NCBI GenBank assembly: GCA_024640345.1
Contig: JAHEFD010000009.1
Span: 1 to 64,000 of the forward strand
Source: Woeseiaceae bacterium
Lineage (GTDB): Bacteria; Pseudomonadota; Gammaproteobacteria; Steroidobacterales; Woeseiaceae
Direction: 5' to 3'
Length of the DNA stretch: 64,000 nt
Below, piece after piece: positions 25,090 to 34,789 of the stretch (its first letter is position 1; each line of letters begins with the position of its first letter). The notes beneath the pieces are model-generated. The model worked only from the letters and a program-made list of their open reading frames with translations, did no database searches and had not been told where the DNA came from. Both the position numbers and the translations under genes were made by a program.

Positions 25090-25271
25090 GGTTTTGCCGA
25101 GGCCTGGTCGCATTGTCGGCCGTACTCCTGAGATCCCGATGCAGTCATAAGTATAGCTGTGGACCTGGCCCGGCGGGAAAAGCCAAATGGCGACGAGCGT
25201 GGCGTCGTTGGCAGTCCCGAGCGGCGTCTGTATAGTCCCCGAATGCCCGCCGGGAACCAGGAAAGCATCTG

Positions 25272-26852
25272 TTGAATCGCAAGGTTAAAAAGCGTATCGA
25301 AAGACTTGCAAAGAGTGGGCCGGCCGACATTCTGTCCGGGGGGCTGAAAGGAATCGAGAAGGAATCCCTGCGCGTTTTGCCGAACGGCAAACTGGCCGAT
25401 TCACCACATCCGATAGCGCTCGGATCCCCGATGTCGAGCAAGTTCATTACGACCGATTTTTCCGAAGCGCAGCTTGAATTCGTTACACCGGCATACAAAA
25501 ACACCTGGGAGACGCTGCGAACGCTGTGCGAAATTCACCAGTTTAGTTACGAGCGCCTGGACGAGGAGTTGCTCTGGGTTACCAGCATGCCCTGCCTCAT
25601 GGCAGGTGATTCCGACATACCGCTCGCGCGATACGGTGATTCCAACGTTGGCCAAATGAAAACGGTGTACCGGAACGGGCTTGGCTATCGTTATGGGCGA
25701 AAAATGCAAACGATTTCCGGCGTCCATTTCAATTATTCGATGCCTGCCGATTTCTGGCCGCAATACATGGACTTTGAGCAATCGAAACTGGCTGCAGATG
25801 ATTTTCAATCCGACGCCTATATGGGCCTGGTCAGAAATTTTCGCCGGATGGGTTGGCTGGTGCTATACCTGTTCGGAGCGTCTCCGGCGGTGTGCAAGTC
25901 TTTTCTCGGAGGGTCTCTGCATAATCTGAAAGATTTCAATGAAAACACCTGTTTCGAGCCATTCGCGACGTCGTTGCGAATGAGCGACCTGGGGTACAGC
26001 AATAATTCCCAGGCGAAGCTCAACATATCCCTGAATTCTGTCAGCGAATACGTAAAAGATCTTAGTTGCGCCATATGTACGCCGGAATCCAAATACGAAA
26101 AAATTGGCGTCAAGGTGAATGGCGAATATCGACAGTTGAGTGCAAATCAGCTGCAGATTGAAAACGAGTATTACAGCCCTGTCAGGCCAAAACGTGTCGC
26201 GCGCTCCGGCGAGCGGCCGACAGCTGCACTTCGACGGGGCGGTGTTGAATACGTAGAAATCAGGTCCCTGGATGTCAACGTTTTCGATCCGGTTGGCGTC
26301 AGCCAGAACGCCATGCGATTTACAGAGGCATTTCTTTTTTACTGTCTCTTGCAGGAAAGCCCGCCGTTTGATGACGATTCACTGGCAGAGGCATCAAGAA
26401 ACCACAGCATGACTGCAAGAAGCGGCCGGGATCCGGATTTTCGACTGATTCGCAGCGGCAAGGAAGTCTCACTTGGAGACTGGGCGCGAGAAATCGTCGA
26501 GGACGTCCGGGCCATTGCCGAAGTCATTGACCGCGGGGAGGGCGGCGATGCCTATGTTCAGGCAGTCGATGCGCAATCCGCGCTGATTGATAACCCGGAC
26601 GAGACACCATCGGCGCGCATTCTCGAAGAGATGCGGCGGGACGGGACAGGCTTTTTCCAATTTGCACTAAAATGTGCAGTTGGACACAAGGGCTACTTTT
26701 CCGAGCTTGTTCAGCTCGATGGCGAACGGCTTCAGTTCTACGAAACGGAAGCGGCCGAATCCCTGGAACGCCAAATAGAGATTGAGTCTGCCGATCAGGT
26801 CAGTTTTGACGAGTACCTGGCCCGGTATTTTTCTGAACAGGGGTGTTGCTGA
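25272..26852 (+). CDS. gshA: Glutamate-cysteine ligase
   Basis: Makes gamma-glutamylcysteine, the first step of glutathione synthesis. 526 residues, the usual size of the gammaproteobacterial GshA. Conserved blocks include LKGIEKESLRVLPNGKLA, FSEAQLEFVTP, GVHFNYSMP and EYVEIRSLDVNVFDPVG. TTG start with GGAAAG upstream. Single gene convergent with the aminotransferase. Confidence 0.95.
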   Translation: MNRKVKKRIERLAKSGPADILSGGLKGIEKESLRVLPNGKLADSPHPIALGSPMSSKFITTDFSEAQLEFVTPAYKNTWETLRTLCEIHQFSYERLDEELLWVTSMPCLMAGDSDIPLARYGDSNVGQMKTVYRNGLGYRYGRKMQTISGVHFNYSMPADFWPQYMDFEQSKLAADDFQSDAYMGLVRNFRRMGWLVLYLFGASPAVCKSFLGGSLHNLKDFNENTCFEPFATSLRMSDLGYSNNSQAKLNISLNSVSEYVKDLSCAICTPESKYEKIGVKVNGEYRQLSANQLQIENEYYSPVRPKRVARSGERPTAALRRGGVEYVEIRSLDVNVFDPVGVSQNAMRFTEAFLFYCLLQESPPFDDDSLAEASRNHSMTARSGRDPDFRLIRSGKEVSLGDWAREIVEDVRAIAEVIDRGEGGDAYVQAVDAQSALIDNPDETPSARILEEMRRDGTGFFQFALKCAVGHKGYFSELVQLDGERLQFYETEAAESLERQIEIESADQVSFDEYLARYFSEQGCC

Positions 26853-26872
26853 CTTTTCGTCGGCGCCTGGAA

Positions 26873-27775
26873 TCACAGGAAAGGCAACGGTTCCCCGTGC
26901 TCGTATGCATATGCACGATGAAGTTTTTGTAAGCGACCTGTCAGTTCGCCCGGTTTCCCATCGGCAATAACCCGGCCGTCAGCTTCAAGGACAGGCGTAA
27001 GTTCTCCCATTGTCCCGGTGGTAAATGCTTCATCTGCAGAATAGAGCTCTGTCAGCGACAGGTTTTTTTCCTTCGCAGGCATGGCTTCCGCTTTCGCGAT
27101 TTCAAGAATCATTTGGCGAGTCAGGCCGGGCAGGCACGCGTCAGCAAATGGTGTGAGCAATTCACCGTCGCGGACAATAAATATATTCGTGTCATTGGTT
27201 TCGGAAATGAAACCGTTCACGTCAAGCATCACCGCGCTGTCAACACCGGCCACATTCGCATCGATCGCTGCCAGGATATTGTTCAGCAGGTTGTTATGAT
27301 GAATTTTCGAATCAAGGCACTGCGGCGTATTGCGGCGAATTACAGATGAGATGACGCGAATTCCGGAATCTGAATAGACAGGTGGTTTCCATTCCGCCAG
27401 CACAATTAACGTGCAGCCGGACTGATTAAGTTTCGGGTTCATGCCTGAGGTGATTTTTTCCCCGCGCGTCAGCGTAAGTCGTATGTGTGTTTCATCCGAC
27501 ATTCCGTTGGCCTCTAGCGTAGCGAAGATTGCCTCGCGAATTTCATTGGAGTGAGGTACTGCCTCGAAGGCGAGGGCCTTGGCGGAGTTTTGCAATCGCT
27601 GCAGGTGGGCACCAAGGGCAGCAATTCTTCCTTTGTAGACTCGCAGACCTTCCCAGACGGCATCGCCGCCCTGAACAGCGCTGTCGAAAACCGATATTTT
27701 GGCACTCGCCCTGGGCACCAGTTCGCCCCTGACGTGAACCATTATGTGTTCGTTGCGGGCATCTATGCTTTGCAA
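26873..27775 (-). CDS. Class IV aminotransferase (branched-chain aminotransferase-like)
   Basis: PLP enzyme of the branched-chain/D-amino-acid aminotransferase fold, 300 residues. Signature blocks: SVFDSAVQGGDAVWEGLRVY, THIRLTLTRG, DSKIHHNNLLNNILA (with the PLP Lys), SETNDTNIFIV and TTGTMGELTPV. The TTG at 27775 has GGGGGA a few bases upstream and begins 1 nt after the stop of the preceding gene; longer or shorter starts (27946, 27742) fit worse. Coupled to the sulfotransferase-like gene. The closest architecture I know is the Arabidopsis 'branched-chain aminotransferase-like protein 1' (At3g05190), where the two are one polypeptide. Confidence 0.88.
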   Translation of the reverse strand: MQSIDARNEHIMVHVRGELVPRASAKISVFDSAVQGGDAVWEGLRVYKGRIAALGAHLQRLQNSAKALAFEAVPHSNEIREAIFATLEANGMSDETHIRLTLTRGEKITSGMNPKLNQSGCTLIVLAEWKPPVYSDSGIRVISSVIRRNTPQCLDSKIHHNNLLNNILAAIDANVAGVDSAVMLDVNGFISETNDTNIFIVRDGELLTPFADACLPGLTRQMILEIAKAEAMPAKEKNLSLTELYSADEAFTTGTMGELTPVLEADGRVIADGKPGELTGRLQKLHRAYAYEHGEPLPFL

Positions 27776-27776
27776 G

Positions 27777-28505
27777 TCACTTCCCCCTGTCTGTGTGGAA
27801 CGCACGACTGTACAGTTTCTCATACCAGGGGTGACATTCCGCCAGTAATGGCTGCAAGTGAACCGGGAAATCGCCCTTCGCAACATACGGGGCGAAGCCC
27901 GTGCTTTTATGGACCGCGTGATACCAGTACGGGGCCCATGGTCCATCTTCCTCTATCGGCCCGGCGCGCCAGGTCAACATGTCGTCGGTATATTCTATGT
28001 CCAGATTTCTGCAGAGTTGGCGAAGGACGCCGGATGGATCCAGCAGCAGCTCCCGCGAATCGATGATTGCGGGCGTCTGTCCGAGCTCTTCGAGCCATGA
28101 GAAAAGCTCCCACTGCATTTTCAGCCCGGTGTCGGCCAGAGTCGCGTGCGGAAGCTGGATCGTGAGTGAAGGCAACATTTCCTTCGGGTCACGAATAAGA
28201 AATATGTTTCGGGTTTGTGCCATAAAGCCGAAATCAATATCCACAAGATGATGCGCCATCAATTTCATAAACAGGACATCCTCGCCGGCCAGTGTCTGGC
28301 TGAGAAGCTGCTGTATAACCCTTGGGCCGTCACAGTCCAGAAGAGGCATGATGTCGTCCCTGCCTGGATGGTCAGCACCTGTAACCCGCAGGAAATGCCC
28401 GTACAGGGGCTCATCGACCACCCTGGTATCGGCGCGCTGGGCGAAGCTGTACATCAATGCCGTTGAGACATTCCGGGGACCTGACCACAGGCATACGGCT
28501 TTCAT
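27777..28505 (-). CDS. Sulfotransferase-like P-loop protein
   Basis: 242 residues from ATG 28505. The N-terminal CLWSGPRNVSTALMYSFAQR carries the 5'-phosphosulfate-binding-type P-loop of sulfotransferases, followed by VVDEPLYGHFL and a 3'-phosphate-binding-like IRDPKEMLPS. Reaction unproven: the family is related to PAPS-dependent sulfotransferases but is annotated as uncharacterised. It lies 1 nt upstream of the class IV aminotransferase; the plant homologue is fused to that enzyme N-terminally in the same order, which supports a shared reaction or complex. Confidence 0.75.
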   Translation of the reverse strand: MKAVCLWSGPRNVSTALMYSFAQRADTRVVDEPLYGHFLRVTGADHPGRDDIMPLLDCDGPRVIQQLLSQTLAGEDVLFMKLMAHHLVDIDFGFMAQTRNIFLIRDPKEMLPSLTIQLPHATLADTGLKMQWELFSWLEELGQTPAIIDSRELLLDPSGVLRQLCRNLDIEYTDDMLTWRAGPIEEDGPWAPYWYHAVHKSTGFAPYVAKGDFPVHLQPLLAECHPWYEKLYSRAFHTDRGK

Positions 28506-28742
28506 CTGCGGGGACTCGATTGCGGTTATAGGCTTAAGTATCCGAATTGTACTGAATCGGAACCGGCGGCGGGAATCCAATGGGCTTGCGGGCGTGGCTC
28601 ATACGCGAGACAGATCGACTGGATTCAGTCCGGATTGTGCGCCGTGTCACAAATCATCCGCCAAATGGTGAGTCGTCCTTCCAATTTAACTAAACTTGGT
28701 TACCAATTTTGCCGGTACAGCCGGCAACAGCTACGCGAGCGG

Positions 28743-29321
28743 GTGAGTCGATTGTTCAAGACATTTATTTTTGGAATTTTCCTCGGTGCTTTCGGCGCCG
28801 GTGCGCTGTTGTATTTTGCACCGGCAGTCAATCTTCACCGCGAGCGGTCACTTATCTCCGTTCAGCCCAACGGCGGCAATATCGAGCGGTTCCAGATCAA
28901 CCTGCCGCGCGATCGAATTCTGGTCGGTCTCGCCGGAGTCGAGGACAGCATCCCGGCCGAACTGGATTGGCCTGGCAAGGAGCAGCTCGGCGACATGCAG
29001 GCGGAGGCATTTATTGTCCGAAACGAAAATAACGCCGTTGTCGGCGTCGCCAGCAGGCTCGCCAGTTCAACAGAGGAAACCGGACCTTTCATTGAGTGGG
29101 TAGTGCATTTTCCTGCCCGGGGCACGATGTACGTCCAGATGGACCTGATGCCTGCTGCGGACGGAGTGCGCGACGGTGTATTGCGAGCAGGGACGAGGGA
29201 TTTTCTGCCGCTAACCGGGAGTATTCGCGAGCAGTTCGTATCTGAAGTCGAGGATGGCGATGTGCAGGGTCGAATCGTGCTGGAGGTCGGGTTAAATGGA
29301 CCACTGGGAGACGAAGTATGA
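28743..29321 (+). CDS. Hypothetical membrane-anchored protein A of a tandem pair
   Basis: 192 residues from GTG 28743. Short cytoplasmic start (VSRLFKTF), one hydrophobic helix with Gly/Ala repeats (~7-26), then a beta-rich extracytoplasmic domain with no cysteine or known motif (GPFIEWVVHFPARGTMYVQMD). Overlaps the next gene by ATGA. The two products share layout and short patterns, so they look like diverged duplicates. Confidence 0.6.
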   Translation: MSRLFKTFIFGIFLGAFGAGALLYFAPAVNLHRERSLISVQPNGGNIERFQINLPRDRILVGLAGVEDSIPAELDWPGKEQLGDMQAEAFIVRNENNAVVGVASRLASSTEETGPFIEWVVHFPARGTMYVQMDLMPAADGVRDGVLRAGTRDFLPLTGSIREQFVSEVEDGDVQGRIVLEVGLNGPLGDEV

Positions 29322-30010
29322 AGTACCTGGTCTCTCTGTTTGTTGGTCTCTTGGTTGGCGCCGTTCTGTTCGCTGTTGGCTTCTATTACAACCCCTTCAT
29401 GAATCAGACAATGATCTCGCCGCTCGCGGTAACGAACGAACGCGTGATCGATTTTTCCTTCTCTGCCGTTCCAGAGGAAGGCATTCTTTACACAAACAAC
29501 GGCGAATCCGTTCCGCTGCCGCATCCCAGGCGAGTCGCCAAGCTCCTGGAACCGGCTGTATCGGATACGCGAATTTTTGTAACCCAGCTTCAGGATGGCA
29601 GCGGAGATTTCGCTGGTATCGGTATCAAGTTCTCATCGGAGTCCGAACAGACCCGGCTGTTCAAGGGTGAGGCATTGGCCAACAGCGTTTGGCATATCTA
29701 TCTGCCGGGCAAAGGAACCTTGTTGCTTGACCAGGCAGAAAACTACTGGCCCTATATTCGCGAAGTGCGAATACCCGCGAAGCTCAGCAGCGGCGACAAT
29801 TGGCGTGGCGCATTCCACGGCATTATGACCAGCGGCCCGAGTGCCCTTGGAACAGCCAGGGTCAGCGGAGGAAGTGGTTTCTTTGCGACGCTCGAAAGCG
29901 AGGCAGTAGAATCATTGACCGCACGCGGTTACTCGGCCATGCAGGGACCCGTATCCATGACCGGCACACTGACCATTACGCTGCCGCGGGTTGAAACGGC
30001 CGGAGAATGA
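29318..30010 (+). CDS. Hypothetical membrane-anchored protein B of a tandem pair
   Basis: 230 residues: an N-terminal membrane anchor (MKYLVSLFVGLLVGAVLFAVGFYYNPF) and a beta-rich domain without known family. It resembles its upstream neighbour in the pattern 'W-x-h-x-h-P-x-[KR]-G-T' (SVWHIYLPGKGTLLLDQ versus FIEWVVHFPARGTMYVQMD) and in a final beta hairpin. Translationally coupled to the first gene. Role unknown. Confidence 0.6.
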   Translation: MKYLVSLFVGLLVGAVLFAVGFYYNPFMNQTMISPLAVTNERVIDFSFSAVPEEGILYTNNGESVPLPHPRRVAKLLEPAVSDTRIFVTQLQDGSGDFAGIGIKFSSESEQTRLFKGEALANSVWHIYLPGKGTLLLDQAENYWPYIREVRIPAKLSSGDNWRGAFHGIMTSGPSALGTARVSGGSGFFATLESEAVESLTARGYSAMQGPVSMTGTLTITLPRVETAGE

Positions 30011-30014
30011 TTGT

Positions 30015-31229
30015 CTAAAGTGGCATGTCCTTCAGCGCAATACTGGTATCTCTGAGCAAGTCGGGATCGATCTTTGCATGGGCGGCGATGAGCGGCTTTG
30101 CCTGAACAAAATCCTTCGGGCTGTTAACAGCATCGACAGCAATTAGCTCTCCCTTCCGAAGATAAAGGCAGGCAAACGATCGATCAGCCGCTTTTCCCCG
30201 CATCACGACCTGGTCGTAACCCTGCGACAGGCCGACAATCTGCAACTTGAGATCGTATTGATCCGACCAGAACCATGGGACCTGCGCGTACGCAATGTCG
30301 CCGCCGCAGATGTTGCCCGCTGCCGTCTTCGCCTGTTCCAGTGCGTTGTGAACGGACTCGAGCCGTAATTCAGTGCCCAGGATCCGGTTGGGATGCCACG
30401 TGCAATCGCCAACGGCATAAATCTGTGGATCGCTGGTCCGGCAATGATCGTCGACGACAATGCCGTTGGATACGTCCAGGCCGGCGTCGGCGGCGATTTC
30501 GGTGTTGGGGACGATGCCGATGCCGATGACAACGGTATCGGCAGGTATTTCCTGATCGTTATCGAGTATGACACCAGTGACACGGGCATCGCCGGTAAAA
30601 CCCTTGATGCCTGTCGAGAGTCTCAGTTGCACGCCGTTTTCCGTATGTACGTCCTGATAAAACCGTGACAACTCCGGCGACACCACCCGGCTCATGACAC
30701 GGTTCTCCATTTCAATGACGGTAACTTCCTGGCCGAGCTTTGCAGCTACTGCGGCAACTTCGAGCCCTATGTAGCCTGCGCCAATAATGACCGTCCGGTT
30801 CTTTCGCGCCATGTCGGCCCGAATGGCCTCGACGTCGTCAATGCCCCGTAAATAGTGAATACCGGCAAACCCGGCGCCTCTCACGCCAAGCTCCCGGGGT
30901 CTGCTGCCCGTAGCGATGACCAGGCAACCGTAATCGAACGACTGTCCCGCGGCTGTTTGCACCGACTGATTTTTTCGATCGATCGCCGTTACCCTTGTGT
31001 TCAGGTGTACTTCGACATTGGGTACGTCGTAGAAGCTCTGCGGCTTGTAGTAGAGCCTTTCTGCCGGCATTTCCCCGGCGAGGAATTTCTTTGACAAGGG
31101 CGGCCGCTGATACGGGTACCATGGTTCCTCACCGAGCAAGTTGATGTGGCCATCAAATTTGTTCTGCAGGAGAGACGCGACTACCTGGCCGGCCGCGTGG
31201 CCAGCCCCCGCTATAACGACATTATTCAT
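30015..31229 (-). CDS. FAD-dependent ferredoxin/rubredoxin reductase
   Basis: 404 residues with the pyridine-nucleotide-disulfide fold: FAD motif VIAGAGHAAGQVV at the N-terminus, LGEEPWYPYQRPPLSKKFL (family hallmark), NAD(P) motif VIIGAGYIGLEVAAV in the middle, and VYAVGDCTWHPN before a reductase C-terminal domain. It resembles the reductase parts of ring-hydroxylating and P450 systems (HcaD/ThcD type), passing electrons from NADH to a [2Fe-2S] ferredoxin. No ferredoxin or oxygenase lies beside it, so its partner is elsewhere. Confidence 0.88.
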   Translation of the reverse strand: MNNVVIAGAGHAAGQVVASLLQNKFDGHINLLGEEPWYPYQRPPLSKKFLAGEMPAERLYYKPQSFYDVPNVEVHLNTRVTAIDRKNQSVQTAAGQSFDYGCLVIATGSRPRELGVRGAGFAGIHYLRGIDDVEAIRADMARKNRTVIIGAGYIGLEVAAVAAKLGQEVTVIEMENRVMSRVVSPELSRFYQDVHTENGVQLRLSTGIKGFTGDARVTGVILDNDQEIPADTVVIGIGIVPNTEIAADAGLDVSNGIVVDDHCRTSDPQIYAVGDCTWHPNRILGTELRLESVHNALEQAKTAAGNICGGDIAYAQVPWFWSDQYDLKLQIVGLSQGYDQVVMRGKAADRSFACLYLRKGELIAVDAVNSPKDFVQAKPLIAAHAKIDPDLLRDTSIALKDMPL

Positions 31230-31329
31230 CGGCAGAATTCTACGCGGTGAAAACGATTGATGACAGCGGCCTTAAATTATTTGTGCACCTCCGTTATCCT
31301 TCGACATCCATCCACAAGTGGCAGATGAC

Positions 31330-32310
31330 ATGAAAGCAAAAGCAATAAGGATTCATAAGTACGGAGGACCGGAGGTCCTGCAATTCGAAGACGTCGAGGT
31401 TGCAGAGCCCGGAGAGGGCGAGGCGCGAATCCGGCACACCGCAATCGGCTTGAATTTCATCGATACCTACCACCGTAGTGGCCTGTACCCGATGGAACTC
31501 CCGACAGGTCTCGGCAGCGAAGCAGCCGGCGTTGTGGACGCTGTCGGTCCCGGCGTAACAGGCGTCAAACCAGGTGACCGGGTGGTTTACACTGGCCGAC
31601 CGGCGGATGCCTATTCGGAATACAGGAACTTCCCGGCGTGGCAGTTGGTGCCGATTCCGGACAACGTGACAGACGAGCAGGCTGCCGCCGTATTGTTGAA
31701 AGGCCTGACGGCATGGTACCTGCTGAAGCGCACTTACAAAGTGCAGCCTGGCGACCCGATTCTCCTGTATGCGGCTGCCGGTGGCGTGGGTTCCCTGGCA
31801 AGTCAGTGGGCAAAAGATCTCGGCGCGGTCGTCATTGGCGTTGTCAGCACTGATGCCAAAGCTGAACTGGCCAAGGCCAACGGTTGCGATCACGTCATCA
31901 TGGCGGATAACCCTGATATCGCGGGAGCGGTACGGAAACTGACCGATGGCAAGGGGGTTGCCGCCGTGTACGACTCTGTTGGCAAGGATACGTTTATGAC
32001 GTCGCTGGATGCGCTGCGGCCGCACGGCGTGATGGCTACATTTGGAAACGCCACGGGCCCGGTTGATCCTGTCGCGCCCGCCGAACTTGCCAAGCGGGGC
32101 TCCCTGTACCTTATCCGGCCTGTTCTGTTTGATTACATTGCGACCCGGGAAGATCTCGTGGCGGCGGCCGGTGAATTATTCGAAGTGGTTGGGCGAGGCG
32201 CGGTAACCATCAGCATCAATCAGCGTTATGCGTTGAAAGATGCGGCTCAGGCACACCGGGATCTTGAGGCGAGGAAGACGACCGGCTCGACGATTCTTCT
32301 TCCGACATAG
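31330..32310 (+). CDS. Quinone oxidoreductase, zeta-crystallin type
   Basis: 326 residues, medium-chain dehydrogenase family without the zinc ligands; NADPH-dependent reduction of quinones or enones. MKAKAIRIHKYGGPEVLQFEDV begins the family; the nucleotide motif is AAAGGVGSLASQWAKDLG. I start at ATG 31330; a GTG at 31318 would add four residues but has no ribosome-binding site. Converges on the SLC13 gene. Confidence 0.9.
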   Translation: MKAKAIRIHKYGGPEVLQFEDVEVAEPGEGEARIRHTAIGLNFIDTYHRSGLYPMELPTGLGSEAAGVVDAVGPGVTGVKPGDRVVYTGRPADAYSEYRNFPAWQLVPIPDNVTDEQAAAVLLKGLTAWYLLKRTYKVQPGDPILLYAAAGGVGSLASQWAKDLGAVVIGVVSTDAKAELAKANGCDHVIMADNPDIAGAVRKLTDGKGVAAVYDSVGKDTFMTSLDALRPHGVMATFGNATGPVDPVAPAELAKRGSLYLIRPVLFDYIATREDLVAAAGELFEVVGRGAVTISINQRYALKDAAQAHRDLEARKTTGSTILLPT

Positions 32311-32321
32311 GGAGTGATTTG

Positions 32322-34691
32322 TCAGGGGCTTATCGGTGTCAGCGGCCAGAAAACCGGCAGCAGGAACATGACCGTAATGAAGACCACGATCGTGAGCGGA
32401 ACGCCAACCTTGATGTAGTCAACGAAGCGATAGCCACCCGGGCCCATTACGAGAATGTTGGCGGGGTGTGAGATCGGGCTGGTAAAGCTCGCCGAGGCTG
32501 CCATCGCGACAGCCATCATGGCTGTTTCCGGAGCCAGTCCCAAATCACCCATGGCGGACAAAACGATCGGCGACATCAACACGACGAGCGCCGCTGTCGG
32601 GATGATCATCGTCGCCATCGCGGTAAGAACATACAGTCCGGCGATGACGGGCCAGGGTCCCGAATCGCCGAGCAGCAACATGACCTGATCTGCGAGGTAA
32701 GCGGCGGCGCCCGAGTCCTGCATGGCGGAGCCCAGCGGAAGCATGCCGGCGATCAGGAAAATGGCGCGCCAGTCGATTGCGCGATACGCCTGCTCCATCG
32801 TCAGGCACCCGGTTAGCACCATAATGGTACCGCCCACGACTGCGGCGATGGAGATCGGCGCATACCCGGCCATCACGCTGAGAATGACAGCCAGCATGAT
32901 AAAGGCAGCCAGCGGCGCGCGCTGGGTGTCCGGCGGGGCCTGGCCGAGCGGTGTAAGGATCAGGAAATCGGAATCGTCGCTGAGTAGCTGCAGGCGATCG
33001 CGCGGTCCGAGAAGCAGCAGGGCATCACCGATCTGCAGGCGCTCATCGGCAAGTTCATCCCCGATTGGCCCGCCCTCGCGCCATATGCCTGCGAGTTCTA
33101 TCCCGTAACGCTCGCGGAAATTCAGCTCACCCACCGTCTTGCCGGCCAGGCTCGAGCGAGGGTCCAGCGTCGCGTCCATCAGCGTCAGGCGTTCGGACTC
33201 CAGCGAGCCAAGATTTCCCGTAACCTTGGTTTCGACATCCAGTTCCTGGAGGCCGCGCAGTACGTCAAGGTCTTCGTGCTGTCCTTCAATCAAAAGCAGA
33301 TCACCGCCTTCCAGGACTTCGTCACCTCTCGGCATCACCTTCAGGTTTCCGTCACGAAAAATGGCGACCACGCGAAAATCGAAAACGTCGGCCAGCCGAC
33401 TTTTTTCCAGGGTCGCGTCTGCGAGATCGCTATATTTGGGCAGGCGCACAACGAACATTCGTTCATCAGTGTTGTAACGCGCGCTGAGGTCCTCTCCTGT
33501 CAGAGGCCGAGCTGCACTGAAATCGGCAAATTTCTCGAGCGCCGCGATGTCCTCTGTTTCTCCCTGCACGAGAACGCGGTCGCCTGCTCTCAAGGGAACG
33601 TATGTCAGGTTGGTCAGGCGAAACGTGTTGCGGCGATAGAGACCAACGACGCTAACGTTGTAACGGCTGCGAAAGCCTGCATGCCGAATAAGTTCTCCGA
33701 CAAGAACCGATCCTTCGGCGACGTCGACCTCGGCGTAGGCGATTTTGGCGGCAACCATGGATTTGAGCACAGGTGCTTCACGCTCGATGACAAGATCGCT
33801 CCATCGTTGCAGCTCTCTGAACTGGTCCACACGGCCCTGCACCAGAATACCGTCACCACCGCGCAGGACGGTCTGCCGGCCAGGCAGCGTTTCGCTACGG
33901 CCATAACGGGTTAACGCCAGGATAATAAGACCGGTTGCTGCGCCGATGCGGGTTTCTGCCAGCGTCTTGCCCACCAGGATTGAATCCATGGGGACGCGTA
34001 ACATGAATGTTCGCTCCTGTAGCTTGTATCGATTGCGCAGGCTCCTCTGGCTTTGGTGCCGTCCGCGCTGGTCAGCCTTTATTTTGGGTAACAGGAATCG
34101 GCCGATTAGCGCAACGAATGCGACACCGATCACCATGACTGCTCCGCCAAGCGGAGTGAAGTCAAACAATTCGAATGGCGCATACCCGTTCTGCGTCATG
34201 GCTTCGCTGATCAGCAGGTTTGGCGGCGTGCCGATCATTGTCATCAGGCCCCCGAGTAACGTTGCGTAGGCCAGCGGCATGAGAAGGCGCGACGGTGAAA
34301 TGCGGGTTCGTCTTGCGACCTCAACGACGACCGGGAGCATCAGCGCTGCGACGCCGATATTGTTCATGAATGCTGAGAGCACCGCAGCTGTGATCATGAT
34401 GACAATGATCATGGCGATTTCCCGCCGTCCGGCGAGCCGCATGACCTGTCGACCGATGATGTCCGCAATGCCGGTTCGGGTAAGTCCCTCGCTGAGGATG
34501 AACATAGCCCAGACAGTGATCACCGCGCTGTTGGAAAACCCGGCGAATGCCTCAGTGGTCGAGACCAGGCCCGTTACGGCAAGTGCCGAAAGCACCAACA
34601 GCGCAACGAGATCCATTCGAATGACTTCGCTAACGAACAGAATCAGCGAGATGGCCAGAATGCCCAAAACGAGTGCGATCTCAAATGTCAT
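32322..34691 (-). CDS. SLC13/citrate-transporter-like permease with RCK_C domains
   Basis: 789 residues. About six N-terminal and about five C-terminal membrane helices surround a ~370-residue cytoplasmic block that contains four TrkA-C (RCK_C)-like repeats, each with 'hhG.TL.e...' starts (GKTLAETRIGAATGLIILALTR; SVLVGELIRHAGFRSRYNV; DATLEKSRLADVFDFRVVAI; GKTVGELNFRERYGIELAGI). The membrane halves show IGTPPNLLISE and SHPANILVMGPGGY, the SLC13-type hairpins. Probably a Na+-coupled anion transporter (sulfate or dicarboxylate) regulated by ligands of the RCK_C units. Confidence 0.88.
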   Translation of the reverse strand: MTFEIALVLGILAISLILFVSEVIRMDLVALLVLSALAVTGLVSTTEAFAGFSNSAVITVWAMFILSEGLTRTGIADIIGRQVMRLAGRREIAMIIVIMITAAVLSAFMNNIGVAALMLPVVVEVARRTRISPSRLLMPLAYATLLGGLMTMIGTPPNLLISEAMTQNGYAPFELFDFTPLGGAVMVIGVAFVALIGRFLLPKIKADQRGRHQSQRSLRNRYKLQERTFMLRVPMDSILVGKTLAETRIGAATGLIILALTRYGRSETLPGRQTVLRGGDGILVQGRVDQFRELQRWSDLVIEREAPVLKSMVAAKIAYAEVDVAEGSVLVGELIRHAGFRSRYNVSVVGLYRRNTFRLTNLTYVPLRAGDRVLVQGETEDIAALEKFADFSAARPLTGEDLSARYNTDERMFVVRLPKYSDLADATLEKSRLADVFDFRVVAIFRDGNLKVMPRGDEVLEGGDLLLIEGQHEDLDVLRGLQELDVETKVTGNLGSLESERLTLMDATLDPRSSLAGKTVGELNFRERYGIELAGIWREGGPIGDELADERLQIGDALLLLGPRDRLQLLSDDSDFLILTPLGQAPPDTQRAPLAAFIMLAVILSVMAGYAPISIAAVVGGTIMVLTGCLTMEQAYRAIDWRAIFLIAGMLPLGSAMQDSGAAAYLADQVMLLLGDSGPWPVIAGLYVLTAMATMIIPTAALVVLMSPIVLSAMGDLGLAPETAMMAVAMAASASFTSPISHPANILVMGPGGYRFVDYIKVGVPLTIVVFITVMFLLPVFWPLTPISP

Positions 34692-34789
34692 TAACCGCTG
34701 TGGCCTGTACTACGTAGTTGTCATAGATGAGAATGTAGCCGATTTATACACGACCACCCTAGCATGAGCTACCGGATAGCTGGCAGCAA

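Noticed and set aside
31294-32025. 243-codon minus-strand frame opposite the quinone reductase
   Set aside because: Antisense shadow of a clear oxidoreductase.
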